Source of the DNA: JAICMB01 sp963802915
GTDB lineage: Bacteria; Acidobacteriota; Terriglobia; Bryobacterales; Bryobacteraceae
NCBI GenBank assembly: GCA_963802915.1
Contig: CAWDKQ010000025.1
Location: 1-64,000, forward strand
Length of the DNA stretch: 64,000 nucleotides
Direction: 5' to 3'
Shown: one piece after another, positions 1-9,313 of the stretch
Layout of the letters: every line of letters starts with the position of its first letter
Numbering within the stretch: position 1 is the stretch's first letter
Program-made: the position numbers and the translations under genes
Notes under the pieces: model-generated
What the model was told of the DNA's origin: nothing
The model's input: the letters and a program-made list of their open reading frames with translations, nothing else
Databases searched by the model: none

Positions 1-1694
1 ACCCCGATTTCCCCTACATCCTGGTTCGCAACGAGCAGGCGGCCGTCCACATGGCCTCAGGCTACGCCAAAACCAGCAACCGCCTGCGCACGTTCGCCTG
101 CACTTCGTCGATCGGGCCGGGCGCCACCAACATGATCACGGGAGCCGCGCTGGCCACCATCAATCGCCTGCCCGTGCTGCTGCTGCCCGGCGATATCTTC
201 GCGCGCCGCAACGTCGCGCCGGTGCTGCAACAGCTCGAATCGCCGTCGACCCAGGACATCGGCGTGAACGATTGTTTCAAGCCCGTCTCGCGATACTGGG
301 ATCGCATCTATCGTCCGGAGCAGATCATCACGGCGCTGCCGGAAGCTCATGCGCGTGCTGACATCGCCCGCCGACACCGGCGCCGTCACGCTGGCGCTGC
401 CGCAGGACGTGCAGGCCGAGGCGTACGATTTTCCCGAGGAGCTGTTCCGCAGGCGCGTGTGGCTGATTCGCCGGCCGCAGCCGGACCGGGTCTCGTTCGA
501 GCGCGCCGTCGAAGCGATCCGCGCCAGCCGAGAGCCGCTCATCGTCGCCGGCGGAGGCGTGTTGTACAGCGAAGCTCAGCGAGCGCTGGCGCGGTTCGCC
601 GCTCAGACCGGCATCCCGGTGGGCGAGACGCAGGCCGGCAAAGGATCGCTGCGCCTACGATCATCCGCAATGCGTGGGAGCGATCGGCGCGACCGGCACG
701 CTCGCCGCCAACCGCCTGGCGCACGACGCCGACCTTGATGATCGGCATCGGCACGCGCTATTCCGATTTCACAACCGCCTCGATGACGGCCTTCCAGAAT
801 CCGCAGCGTGCGCTTCGTCAACATCAACGTGGCCGAGTTCGACGCCTACAAAGTGTCGGCCATTCCCGTGGTCGCGGACGCGCGGGTCAGCGCTCGAACA
901 ACTTACTGCGAGCGCTCGCCGATTATCAGGTCCGGCGCGGCATTACGCCGCCCAGGCCGCCGACCTCAAGACAAGCATGGGAAGCGGAAGTCGACCGCCT
1001 GTTCCATCTCGGCAACCAGCCGCGGCCGGCGCAAAGCGAAGTCATCGGCGCCATGTGGGAAGCTTCGGGACCGCGCGACATGCTGCTCTCGGCAGCCGGC
1101 AGCCATCCCGGCGATCTGCACAAGCTGTGGCGCACCCGCACGCCCAACGGTTATCACATGGAGTACGGCTACTCGTGCATGGGCTACGAAATCCCGGGCG
1201 CGATGGGTGCCAAAATGGCCGACCCGACGCCGCGAAGTCTACGTCTTCCTCGGCGACGGCACCTACCTGATGATGCCGAGCGAGATCGTCACGTCCGTCC
1301 AGGAAGGCGTGAAGATCATCATCGTGCTGGTGGATAACCATGGTTTCGCGAGCATCGGCGGTTTGAGTCAATCGGTCGGCAGCGGCGGATTCGGCACGCA
1401 ATACCACCGTCGCAGACGGCAATTGTCGCGCCGTGGATTACGTCGAAAACGCCCGCAGCCTGGGCGCGCACGCGATCGAAGGCCAAGCTTTGCCGAATTG
1501 AAGGAAGCGCTCGAAACGGCGAAGACCCTCGACCGCACCACGGTCATCGTCATCGAGACCGAGCGCGAGGTCCGCGTGCCGGGCTACGATTCCTGGTGGG
1601 ACGTCGCCGTGGCGGAAGTCTCTGAGACCAGCAGCGTGCGCGACGCGCGGGACGCTATGTCGAGGCGCGCAAGAAGGAAAGGTATCACCTGTGA
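1..1694 (+). pseudogene. iolD: 3D-(3,5/4)-trihydroxycyclohexane-1,2-dione hydrolase (IolD), 5'-truncated by the window and frameshifted
   Basis: IolD is a thiamine-diphosphate enzyme that opens the ring of the trione in myo-inositol degradation. Reading across frames gives the family's order: a ThDP-binding segment with CTSSIGPGATNM, then LPVLLLPGD, the middle domain with VTLALPQDVQAEAYD, and a C-terminal PP domain with GDGTYLMMP and VDNHGFASIGG. The 5' end lies outside the window. The frame changes about nine times, near 345, 650, 740, 808, 890, 1225, 1400, 1490 and 1665, each time by a single-base-type shift while the protein stays recognisable on both sides. It ends at TGA 1692-1694 and overlaps the next gene by 4 bases (GTGA). 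Identity is secure. Whether the gene is dead or the sequence is error-rich is not decided. Confidence 0.9.
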
Positions 1695-3182
1695 TTGCAC
1701 ATATGACCAAACAACGTCTTGAGAATTTCGTGGACGGAGGTTGGCTCGCCTCGAGCGCCACGGAAGCGCTGAAAGTGCTGAACCCGGCATCCGCGGAAGT
1801 GCTGGCCGAAGTACCTCTGTCGCCGCGCGCAGGAAGTCGATCGCGCCGCGGAATCCGCCGAAAAAGCCTTCAGCGAATGGCGCCGCAAACCGGCCGGCGA
1901 TCGCATCCAGCCGCTATTCAAGCTGAAGACGCTCCTCGAAGAGAACACAGACGATCTGGCGCGAACCATCACCGAGGAGTGCGGCAAGACCTACGGCGAG
2001 AGCGTCGCCGAAGTGCGGCGCTCCATCGAGAACGTCGAGGTCGCCTGCGGCATTCCGACGCTGATGCAGGGCATCAACAACGAGGACATCGCGCCGGGCA
2101 TCGACGAAATGATGATCCGCCAGCCTCTCGGCGTGGTCGCGGCCATCGTGCCGTTCAACTTCCCGTGTCATGATTCCGTTCTGGTTCATGCCTTACGCGC
2201 TGGCTACGGGAAACTGCTTCCTGCTGAAGCCATCCGAGCGCGTGCCGCTGTCTTCGAACAAGCTGTTCCAGTTGCTCGAAGCCGCCGGGTTCCCGAAGGG
2301 CGTCGTGCAACTCGTGAACGGCGGCCGCGACACGGTCAACGCGATTCTCGATCATCCCGCGATTAAAGCGGTCAGTTTCGTCGGCTCCACGCCGACTGCG
2401 CGCTATATCTATAGCCGCGCGGCGGCCAACGGCAAGCGCGCGCAGTGCCAGGGCGGCGCGAAGAATCCGGTCGTCGTTCTGCCGGATGCCGACATGGAAA
2501 TGACCACCCGGATTCTGGCCGACTCCGCATTCGGATGCGCCGGGCAGCGCTGCCTGGCTGCTTCCGTCGCGATCACGGTCGACAAGGCCGGCGAAGCACT
2601 GACCGAGCGCATGGTGGCAGCCGCGGGCAAACGCAAGGTCGGCTACGGGCATGAAGGAAGGCGTCGAAATGGGCCCCGTGATCTCTGCCGAAAGCAAGCC
2701 GCGCATCGAGGGGCTGATCGCGAAAGGCGAGCAGGAAGGCGCCAAGGTGCTGGTCGACGGCCGCGGCAAAAAGGTAAAGGATTACGAAGACGGCTTCTTC
2801 GTATTCCCGACCATCCTGGACAACGTACCGCCCGAAGGCGAAATCGCCCAGACCGAAATCTTCGGTCCGGTGCTGAGCCTGATGCACGCCAACACGCTCG
2901 ACCAGGCGATCGCAAATGGTGAACGCCCGAAGCTACGGCAACATGGCGTGCCTGTTCACCAGCGACGGCGCCAGCGCGCGCCGCTTCCGCTCGGAAGTGA
3001 ACGCCGGCAACGTGGGAATCAACGTCGGCGTCGCGGCGCCGATCGCTTATTTCCCGTTCAGCGGCTGGGGCGAAAGCTTCTTTGGCGATCTTCACGCGCA
3101 GGCCAACCACGGTGTCGAGTTTTACACGCAGACAAAAGTAGTAGTCGAGCGCTGGCCAAGAGAATGGAGCCGCCAGTTCTGA
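1691..3182 (+). pseudogene. mmsA: methylmalonate-semialdehyde dehydrogenase (MmsA/IolA), frameshifted
   Basis: This is a CoA-acylating aldehyde dehydrogenase, the last step of inositol (and valine) breakdown. Recognisable blocks in order are NFVDGGW near the start, the NAD-binding region around PFNFP and LLKPSERVP, GSTPTARYIY, the catalytic-cysteine motif FGCAGQRCLA, EIFGPVLSLM, and C-terminal PFSGWGESFFGDLHAQ. Frame changes occur near 1826, 2160, 2645 and 2915, among others, so no single frame covers it. A GTG start at 1691 overlaps the iolD stop; an ATG at 1703 is the alternative. The position directly after iolD supports an iol operon. An IS481 element begins about 70 bases downstream, outside the coding region. 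Confidence 0.9.
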
Positions 3183-3208
3183 ACCCTGACCGTGAGGGCC
3201 TATGAAAA

Positions 3209-3246
3209 AATCGGCTGTTGCCCCTCCGTTACCGTCAGGGTTCCGC
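3209..3246 (+). repeat. left part of a dispersed intergenic repeat, interrupted by the IS
   Basis: The stretch containing TTGCCCCTCCGTTACCGTC matches the first part of the uninterrupted copy at 39942-40075. The remainder of this copy resumes on the other side of the IS at 4863. The IS481 element therefore landed inside a pre-existing repeat copy rather than in coding sequence. Confidence 0.75.
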
Positions 3247-3254
3247 AACGGGTA

Positions 3255-3302
3255 CGTTCCGATGACATGGGTAACAAGACGTTCTGAAGACATGGGTAAC
3301 AG
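3255..3302. repeat. left terminal inverted repeat of the IS481 element
   Basis: It holds two GACATGGGTAAC copies about 26 bases apart. It aligns with the reverse complement of 4816-4862 over its length with a few mismatches and one gap. Confidence 0.8.
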
Positions 3303-3338
3303 TAGGGAAGAACTCGGAAGGCGCCGGGGTAAGCCAGC

Positions 3339-4544
3339 ATGGAAGGCATGCCCTGGCAGGAGATCCGAGTGGAAGAACAACGACTCTTGGTGGTGCGAGG
3401 CCACCAAGAAGGGATGTCGATCACAGAGTTGGCGGAGATCCATGAGGTCTCGCGCAAGACGATCTACAAGTGGCTGGAGCGTTTTGAAGAGCAGGGGCTG
3501 GAGGGGTTGCGGGATCGAAGCCGCCGGCCGCATGAATCGCCGAGCCAAGTGAGCGGGGAGGTGGAAGCGGCCATAGTGGCGGCGCGTCAGCGCTGGAAGT
3601 GGGGGCCGGGGAAACTGCGCGTGAAGCTGAGCCAGCAGGACGGGACACAACAGTGGCCAGCGGTGAGTACGATCGCGGCGGTGCTGAAAGCCAAGGGACT
3701 AGTGGTAAATCGACGGCAGCGGGCGCACAGTCCAGTGCAACGACCGCCGTATGCAGCGGCCGATGGGCCCAATGCGGTGTGGTGCGCCGACTACAAGGGA
3801 TGGTTTCGCAGCGGGGATGGAACGCGCATCGATCCATTGACCATCACGGACGCTTGTAGTCGCTATCTGCTGCGCTGCCAAATTGTGGAGCGACCGCGGT
3901 ACGAAGCAACCCAGGCGGTTTTTGAAGCGGCCTTTCGCGAATACGGCTTGCCGCAAGTGATCCACACCGACAACGGGGTTCCCTTTTCCTCGGTGGCGCC
4001 GGGCGGGCTCAGCCGGCTGTCCATGTGGTTTGTGAGATTGGGGATCGTGCCGGAACGCAGCCGGCCAGCCTGCCCGCAAGATAACGGGAGGCACGAACGC
4101 ATGCATCGCACGCTCAAACAGGCGACGGCGCAGCCGCCGAAAGCGACCGCTCGTCTGCAACAAAAAGCATTTCATGAGTTTCAACTTCAATACAACCAAC
4201 AAAGACCGCACGAAGCCCTGGACAATCACACACCCCAGGACTGCTACGCAGCCAGTCCACGCTGCTATCCGCGATGCGTGCCAGCGTTGGAGTACGGTGA
4301 TGACGTGGAGATCCGGCGCGTGTCTCAACACGGGAGTGTGCGATGGCGAGGAGAGCGCACCTTCATCAGTGAAGTGTTCGCTTACGAACCACTGGGTCTG
4401 AAACCGCTGGATGAGCGTTGGGCGGAGATTTACTACGGCCCGATTCGATTGGGCTGGATGGACGCTCACAAGCATACCTTCAGCCGCTGCAAGCCCGCGG
4501 CTCTCAAACCAGAACGTTCTCAGTTGCGCTTGTTATTCCGCTGA
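3339..4544 (+). CDS. IS481-family DDE transposase, intact
   Basis: A 401-residue transposase. The N-terminal helix-turn-helix (about residues 25-60) has SITELAEIHEVSRKTIYKWL. An integrase-core (rve) domain follows, with the first aspartate in VWCADYKGWF, the second in IHTDNGVPF and the glutamate in GRHERMHRTLK, so the DDE triad is complete. The C-terminal region has QLQYNQQRPHEAL, common in IS481/IS3-like transposases. The ORF is uninterrupted while the genes before it are full of frameshifts, which fits a recent arrival or better local sequence. The start ATG lies about 36 bases inside the left inverted repeat. Confidence 0.92.
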   Translation: MEGMPWQEIRVEEQRLLVVRGHQEGMSITELAEIHEVSRKTIYKWLERFEEQGLEGLRDRSRRPHESPSQVSGEVEAAIVAARQRWKWGPGKLRVKLSQQDGTQQWPAVSTIAAVLKAKGLVVNRRQRAHSPVQRPPYAAADGPNAVWCADYKGWFRSGDGTRIDPLTITDACSRYLLRCQIVERPRYEATQAVFEAAFREYGLPQVIHTDNGVPFSSVAPGGLSRLSMWFVRLGIVPERSRPACPQDNGRHERMHRTLKQATAQPPKATARLQQKAFHEFQLQYNQQRPHEALDNHTPQDCYAASPRCYPRCVPALEYGDDVEIRRVSQHGSVRWRGERTFISEVFAYEPLGLKPLDERWAEIYYGPIRLGWMDAHKHTFSRCKPAALKPERSQLRLLFR

Positions 4545-4815
4545 TCTAAGGCATTGCCCAAAGATCGGAACCGGAGCGTTCTCTCACATGGGGGCTCTGC
4601 CCCCAAACCCCCGAGATTTACCGCTTTCGCGCCAGGATGCATGAGTCGAGAGGCGGAGTTGCGCTCGGCCTCTCGTCCCGGCCCTTGAGCCGGCGCTCGG
4701 GTTGCGTCTCCGCAGAGCCCTATCCTCCGCTCAAGTTCATCCACTCTATCAGCAAATGCATCGATTCAAAAACCATTACAATGAAGCCAAGCCGATGGGT
4801 TCCAACCTCAATCAA

Positions 4816-4862
4816 CTGTTACCCATGTCCTCGGAATAATCTGTTACCTATGTCCCCGAACG
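4816..4862. repeat. right terminal inverted repeat of the IS481 element
   Basis: Reverse-complementary to the left end, again with two GTTACC(C/T)ATGTCC motifs in tandem. Confidence 0.8.
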
Positions 4863-4950
4863 GACATACGCTGCCCTGGATTTCACGATCTTAGGGAACC
4901 GCGTGCGTAAGCAAGCGGCGATTGACGAGGATTATTTCATCGCCCGTGAG
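4863..4950 (+). repeat. right part of the dispersed intergenic repeat, after the IS
   Basis: It contains TTTCACGATCTTAGGGAACC followed by GTAAGCAAGCGG and GAGGATTATTTCA. These align with the second half of the copy at 39942-40075. It lies just upstream of the iolE-like gene, so it may lie within that gene's leader or promoter. Confidence 0.75.
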
Positions 4951-4971
4951 GGAGGGGCCAAAGGAGAATAG

Positions 4972-5895
4972 ATGGGAAAGCTTCGAGTAGGGAATGCACC
5001 ATGTTCCTGGGGCACTCTCGAATTTGAAGAAGCGAAGGGCGAGCAGATCGCCTTCGATCGCATGCTCGACGAGTTGGTCGAGACCGGCTACACCGGCACT
5101 GAATTAGGCGATTGGGGCTACATGCCCACGGACCCAGCGGCACTGAACGCGGAGCTGAAAAAGCGCAATCTGGTAATTCTAGGGGCCTTCGTGCCGGTCG
5201 CGATGAAGCACCGTGCCTGCCACGACGCGGGAGTAGCCACCGCCGTGAAAACAGCCCGCCTCCTAGCCGCGGTTGGGACAGACCCAAAGCCTTATCTCGT
5301 GCTGGCCGACAACAACGGCACCGATTCAACCCGCACCAAAAACGCCGGACGCGTCACGCCCGAAATGAGCCTGACCGCCGAAGAATGGAAAACTTTCTCC
5401 GAAGGCGCGAACAAGATCGCGCGCGCAGTCCTGAACGATACTGGCCTCAAAACTGTGTTCCATCACCACTGCGCCGGCTACGTCGAGACACCGAACGAAA
5501 TCGAGACCCTGCTCGACTCCACGGACCCCAACGTCCTCGGCCTGGTCTTCGACACCGGCCACTACACCTACGGCGCAAACGATAACGACGTCGTAAGCGC
5601 GCTCAACCGCTTCAAGGACCGGGTCTGGTACATCCATTTCAAGGATTGCGAACCCGCCACCGCGCGACAGGCGCGAGAGGAGCAGTGGGATTATTTCCAA
5701 GCCCTACAGCACGGCGTCTTTTGCGAGCTCGGCAAAGGATCCGTCGATTTCCCCGCCGTCCTGCGCTGGCTGCGAGACACCGGTTACAACGGCTACACGC
5801 TGGTTGAGCAGGACATTCTGCCCGGCATGGGCGAGCCGCGAGTGAGCGCGAAGAACAATCGCGATTATCTCCGCTCCATCGAATCGAACTACTGA
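4972..5895 (+). CDS. iolE: IolE-like inosose dehydratase / sugar-phosphate isomerase-epimerase family protein
   Basis: A 307-residue TIM-barrel protein of the AP-endonuclease-2-like family. IolE converts scyllo-inosose to the trione used by IolD. The start GNAPCSWGTLEFE and the metal-ligand-type segments GTELGDWGY, TVFHHHCAGYVETPNE, VFDTGHYTYG, YIHFKDC and TLVEQD fit the family. AAAGGAGAA directly precedes the ATG as a good ribosome site. Sixteen bases separate it from iolG, and iolD/mmsA lie on the other side of the IS, so the inosose dehydratase call rests partly on context. A broader sugar isomerase role is the alternative. Confidence 0.8.
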   Translation: MGKLRVGNAPCSWGTLEFEEAKGEQIAFDRMLDELVETGYTGTELGDWGYMPTDPAALNAELKKRNLVILGAFVPVAMKHRACHDAGVATAVKTARLLAAVGTDPKPYLVLADNNGTDSTRTKNAGRVTPEMSLTAEEWKTFSEGANKIARAVLNDTGLKTVFHHHCAGYVETPNEIETLLDSTDPNVLGLVFDTGHYTYGANDNDVVSALNRFKDRVWYIHFKDCEPATARQAREEQWDYFQALQHGVFCELGKGSVDFPAVLRWLRDTGYNGYTLVEQDILPGMGEPRVSAKNNRDYLRSIESNY

Positions 5896-5910
5896 TCTAA
5901 AGGAATCCTC

Positions 5911-6954
5911 GTGAAAAAGAAACTGAACGTTGGAATTATCGGAGCGGGGCGCATCGGGAAAGTACACGCCGAGACGATCGCATTTCGTCTGCCGGAAGCG
6001 GTCGCGCTTTCGATCACGGATATCAATCGCGATGCCGCGGAGGAAGTCGCTGCGCGCTGCGGTATCCCAACGGTCGCCGCCAGCAGCGACCAAGTTTTCG
6101 CCGACTCCAACATCGACGCCGTCCTGATCTGCTCCTCAACCGACACACACTCCGATCTGGTCATCGCCGCCGCCAAAGCAGGCAAGCACATCTTCTGCGA
6201 AAAGCCCGTCGACCATACGCTCGAGAAAATCGATCGCGCGTTGGACGCAGTCGAAAAGGCCGGCGTAAAATTCCAAGTCGGCTTCAATCGCCGCTTCGAC
6301 GCAAATTTCGCGCGCGTCCGCCAGGCCCTCCTGACCGGCGAGATTGGAACACCGCGCCTGATGCACATCGTCAGCCGCGACCCTGCCCCGCCGCCGATCT
6401 CCTACATCAAAGTTTCAGGCGGTATGTTCCTCGACATGACCATCCACGATTTCGACATGGCGCGCTTCCTGATCGGTGATGAAGTGGAAGAGATCTACAC
6501 CACGGCCGCAGTCATGGTGGATCCCGAAATCGGTAAGGCCGGCGACGTCGACACCGCGCTCATCGTTTTGAAGTTCAAAAACGGAGTGATCGGAACCATC
6601 GACAACTGCCGCAAAGCCGTCTATGGTTACGATCAGCGCGTGGAGATCCTGGGTAGCGACGGCGCGATTGCAATTAGCAATAATTATCCCAACCAGGCCG
6701 TCATCAGCACCGCGTCCGCGATCCGTTATGACAAGCCCCTCAACTTCTTCATGGACCGCTACACCGAAAGCTTTGCCAACGAACTTCGGGAATTCGTGGA
6801 CGCGGTGCTCGAAGACAAACCGACGCCGGTGACGGGCATCGATGGCCGCATTCCTGTAGTAATGGCGCTAGCGGCCCGCAAATCGTACGACGAAGGCCGT
6901 CCTGTAAAGTTGTCCGAAATCGCCCTCATGGAACCCGCTCTGGCCGGACTGTGA
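5911..6954 (+). CDS. iolG: inositol 2-dehydrogenase (Gfo/Idh/MocA family)
   Basis: A 347-residue NAD(P)-dependent dehydrogenase that oxidises myo-inositol to scyllo-inosose, the first catabolic step. The N-terminal Rossmann motif is GIIGAGRIGKVHAE. The family motif CEKPVDH lies near residue 97, and the catalytic region has DMTIHDFDMARFL. A GTG start is preceded by AAAGGA. It lies immediately after the iolE-like gene, giving an iolE-iolG unit. A degraded second copy of its 3' half lies at 9099-9302. Assignment to inositol rather than another sugar follows from the cluster. Confidence 0.88.
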   Translation: MKKKLNVGIIGAGRIGKVHAETIAFRLPEAVALSITDINRDAAEEVAARCGIPTVAASSDQVFADSNIDAVLICSSTDTHSDLVIAAAKAGKHIFCEKPVDHTLEKIDRALDAVEKAGVKFQVGFNRRFDANFARVRQALLTGEIGTPRLMHIVSRDPAPPPISYIKVSGGMFLDMTIHDFDMARFLIGDEVEEIYTTAAVMVDPEIGKAGDVDTALIVLKFKNGVIGTIDNCRKAVYGYDQRVEILGSDGAIAISNNYPNQAVISTASAIRYDKPLNFFMDRYTESFANELREFVDAVLEDKPTPVTGIDGRIPVVMALAARKSYDEGRPVKLSEIALMEPALAGL

Positions 6955-6984
6955 AAAATCGTCCGCGGTACAACCGCTGGTGAT

Positions 6985-7980
6985 TCACTGTTTCCACGGG
7001 CCGGCTACGGAGTAGAGAAACTTGACGGTGGTGTCGCCGAAGTTGATATTCGTGTGAGTCGACGTGCCATCCGGCCGAATCATGTACGCCATGCCGGGGT
7101 GTTGGAGACGTAATTCCGCCCCTTCCCATGCGAGGCTGGTGCCTTCGAGAGCGGTCCAGAGCTCCTCTTGAAGCGGGCCGTGCGGATGTGGCTCGCCGAG
7201 GCTTATGGGCTGGAGTTCCACGGTGAGAATGCTGCTCACCGTGGCCAGGCCGTCGCGCTCGGCGAAGAGTTCTCTCACGACATGCGCCCAGTGACCGGAG
7301 GCGCCGGGGGTGATATACGGATCCGGGCCCGCGGGAGTCCTGAAATGAGCCGCTCTCTCATCGATCATCAGCATCTCGTGGTGAGGCTTGAATCCGGGGG
7401 GAGTGGGTTCACTGATGAGGTACATAACAAGAGGCTGATCTCCGTTGTTCTTGATCACAAATTCGAGATTGGCGGGCATGAATGTGGCGATGTCTTTGTG
7501 GAGCTGGCCGGTAGCCCCGCCGGCTGTCATGGTTCCGGTGCCGCCGATGACATAGTAAATGTGCTGTTCGCCAGTCAGACGTGTAGGTGTCGTCGATGCG
7601 TGGGCCGGAAGAGTGGCGTGCGCAAGATAGTTTTCGTATTGGAGAATTGCCGCTTTTTGCGGCGGCGCGAAGTTGTCTCCCTTGGTCAACAGGTCACGGA
7701 GAACGAGCGATCCGAGTATGCTGCGGGGCATGGACTCACGCCAATCGCCCATAAACATGTCGATTCTGCGGTCCTGTGGCTCCTTGGCAATCATGTATTT
7801 GATTGCCGAAGGGCTGGGGTACGAGTTGATGCCACCGCCTTTGCCGTGGTTGTAGCCGGGATCGTTCGAGGTTTGGATCGGCATGGCAGGCGCCTTCTGC
7901 GTGGTCTGAGCGATCGCCAGCGCCGAGACCGTGACCATCAGGAAACTTCCTACGAATATTGCAAGAATTGTTCTGGCCAT
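6985..7980 (-). CDS. secreted bicupin-domain protein A
   Basis: 331 residues. The N-terminus MARTILAIFVGSFLMVTVSA followed by LAIAQ looks like a signal peptide. Two cupin-like halves follow: the first around residues 130-190 (HIYYVIGGTGTM, FMPANLEFVIKN) and the second around 240-320 (EPHPHGPLQEELWTALEG, GMAYMIRPDGT, HTNINFG). GGAGAACATCTG before the ATG is a good ribosome site. It is a paralogue of the next minus-strand gene (8010-8858). No substrate can be named. Proximity to inositol genes is suggestive only, because the strand is opposite. Confidence 0.75.
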   Translation of the reverse strand: MARTILAIFVGSFLMVTVSALAIAQTTQKAPAMPIQTSNDPGYNHGKGGGINSYPSPSAIKYMIAKEPQDRRIDMFMGDWRESMPRSILGSLVLRDLLTKGDNFAPPQKAAILQYENYLAHATLPAHASTTPTRLTGEQHIYYVIGGTGTMTAGGATGQLHKDIATFMPANLEFVIKNNGDQPLVMYLISEPTPPGFKPHHEMLMIDERAAHFRTPAGPDPYITPGASGHWAHVVRELFAERDGLATVSSILTVELQPISLGEPHPHGPLQEELWTALEGTSLAWEGAELRLQHPGMAYMIRPDGTSTHTNINFGDTTVKFLYSVAGPWKQ

Positions 7981-8009
7981 CAGATGTTCTCCTGTTCGCT
8001 TTCTCTACG

Positions 8010-8858
8010 CTACTTCCTTGGCGCTACGCCTTGATAGCGGGCGATGTAGAGGAACTTCGCCTGGTTCTCCTCCGAAAAATTGATGTTGGTGTGGGGAGCC
8101 AGGTTGTCCGGAGGGTGCAAATAGGCGACACCGGGAGTTTGCAGACGCAGGAAGGGACCGACTAAAGCGAGAGTGGTTCCGTCTATAGAAGCCCATATCT
8201 CCTCGATGTCGTGGTCGACTTTGTGCGGCTGGCCCACCGTTAGCGGGTCCATGATGACGGTCACGACGCTCTGTAATGTGGCCAGGCCGTCGGCGGTGTT
8301 GAAGAGCGGCTTCACGATGTGATCCCAGTGGCCGTCAGTAGAACTGATTGGAATGGTGTTCTCGTCCCGGACCAGCATCTTGGCATTGGGCCGGAAGCCG
8401 GCCGGGGTTGGTTCTATCGTCAGATACATGGTGAGAGGCTCGCCGCCGGTGTTGTTGATGGTGAACTCCAGGTTCGACGGCATGAGGATCGCGACGTTGG
8501 TGTAGAGCTCGACGGTGTCTCCGCCGCCGACAGCATTCCCATGGCCCGAGAGGAAATAGAAGATCTCCTGTTTGCCATCGAGCCGCGTAGATGCGGTGCT
8601 GGCGTGCGGCGCCAGCGAGCCATACGAAAAGGAGTCAATGTGACGGAGAACGGCGCCTTTCTTTGTCGGCTTCATTCCGTCGCCCCGCGTCAGAATGTCG
8701 CGCTCCTGCAGCGAGCCGAGCGTGGCATGGGGCGCGGACGCGTGCCAGTCGCCGAAATACATATCGATATACGCATTGCTCCCGACTTCCTGTGCGATCG
8801 CCAGCGGCGACAACACAACGAATACGGCCAGTGCCGGAGCAATCCATCCGTTGACCAT
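8010..8858 (-). CDS. secreted bicupin-domain protein B
   Basis: 282 residues from the ATG at 8858, chosen because AAGGAGAG lies about 5 bases upstream and a signal peptide (NGWIAPALAVFVVLSPLAIAQ-like) begins there. Parallel segments with its downstream paralogue include GDWHAS versus GDWRES, EIFYFLSGHG versus HIYYVIGGTG, MPSNLEFTINN versus MPANLEFVIKN, and a final HTNINF motif. The two genes are 29 bases apart and probably co-transcribed. Function unknown. Confidence 0.75.
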   Translation of the reverse strand: MVNGWIAPALAVFVVLSPLAIAQEVGSNAYIDMYFGDWHASAPHATLGSLQERDILTRGDGMKPTKKGAVLRHIDSFSYGSLAPHASTASTRLDGKQEIFYFLSGHGNAVGGGDTVELYTNVAILMPSNLEFTINNTGGEPLTMYLTIEPTPAGFRPNAKMLVRDENTIPISSTDGHWDHIVKPLFNTADGLATLQSVVTVIMDPLTVGQPHKVDHDIEEIWASIDGTTLALVGPFLRLQTPGVAYLHPPDNLAPHTNINFSEENQAKFLYIARYQGVAPRK

Positions 8859-9098
8859 AGCAACTCTCCTTGTTTGGTTCTTTTGTTCCACCTGATCGTC
8901 CTTGCTTATTTGTCTCATGCGATCGTTCGTGGGTTAGAACACCGGGGCAGGAACCCGAGCGGGTATCCATGCCGGGAAGCGGCTTGTGTCAACGACGAAC
9001 GGAGATCAAGGGACATCAGTAACGCCGGTTTAAGAACTTTGATCGGTACTATTATATTACGATTACCGCGACAAGAAACTTCGTAAGAATCGATGGCG

Positions 9099-9302
9099 CG
9101 ACATGGCGCGATTCCTGATCGGAGACGAAGTGGAAGAAGATCTACACAGCCGCGGGTCATGGTGGATCGAAGACAAACCGACGCCGGTCACGGGAATCGA
9201 TGGCCGCATTCCGGTAGTGATGGCCCTTGCCGCCCGCAAATCCTAGGACGAAGGCCTTCCCGTGATGTTGTCCGAAATCGCCGCATTCGATCCCGCTCTA
9301 GG
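9099..9302 (+). pseudogene. decayed partial second copy of iolG with an internal deletion
   Basis: The DNA from CGACATGGCGCGATTCCTGA onward matches iolG from about 6453. After about 70 bases (GGTCATGGTGGATC) it jumps to GAAGACAAACCGACGCCGG, which corresponds to 6811 in iolG, a deletion of about 285 bases. It then runs to the iolG C-terminal codons. TAG replaces the codon for tyrosine in the KSYDEG segment, and small indels are present. It cannot encode an enzyme. It is a remnant of a duplicated iolG, or of an imported homologous copy. Confidence 0.85.
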
Positions 9303-9313
9303 CGGCGCCAGGT

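Larger units (their letters stand above)
3255..4862 (+). mobile_element. IS481-family insertion sequence, about 1.6 kb
   Basis: The element is bounded by imperfect inverted repeats of about 47-48 bases. The left end is 3255-3302 and the right end is 4816-4862. Each end contains two copies of a GACATGGGTAAC-like motif in tandem, which look like transposase binding sites. It carries one intact DDE transposase. About 270 bases of apparently non-coding DNA lie between the transposase stop and the right end. The target-site duplication is not clean: AACGG occurs near both junctions (3248-3252 and 4859-4863) but partly overlaps the inverted repeat, so the exact ends are uncertain by a few bases. 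Confidence 0.85.

Noticed and set aside
51..1337. A 428-codon arginine-rich ORF as a novel protein
   Set aside because: It is a patchwork of true IolD segments and out-of-frame sequence; the IolD reading frame moves in and out of it.
4545..4815. A passenger gene between the IS481 transposase and its right end
   Set aside because: Short ORFs only, no motif, no ribosome site.
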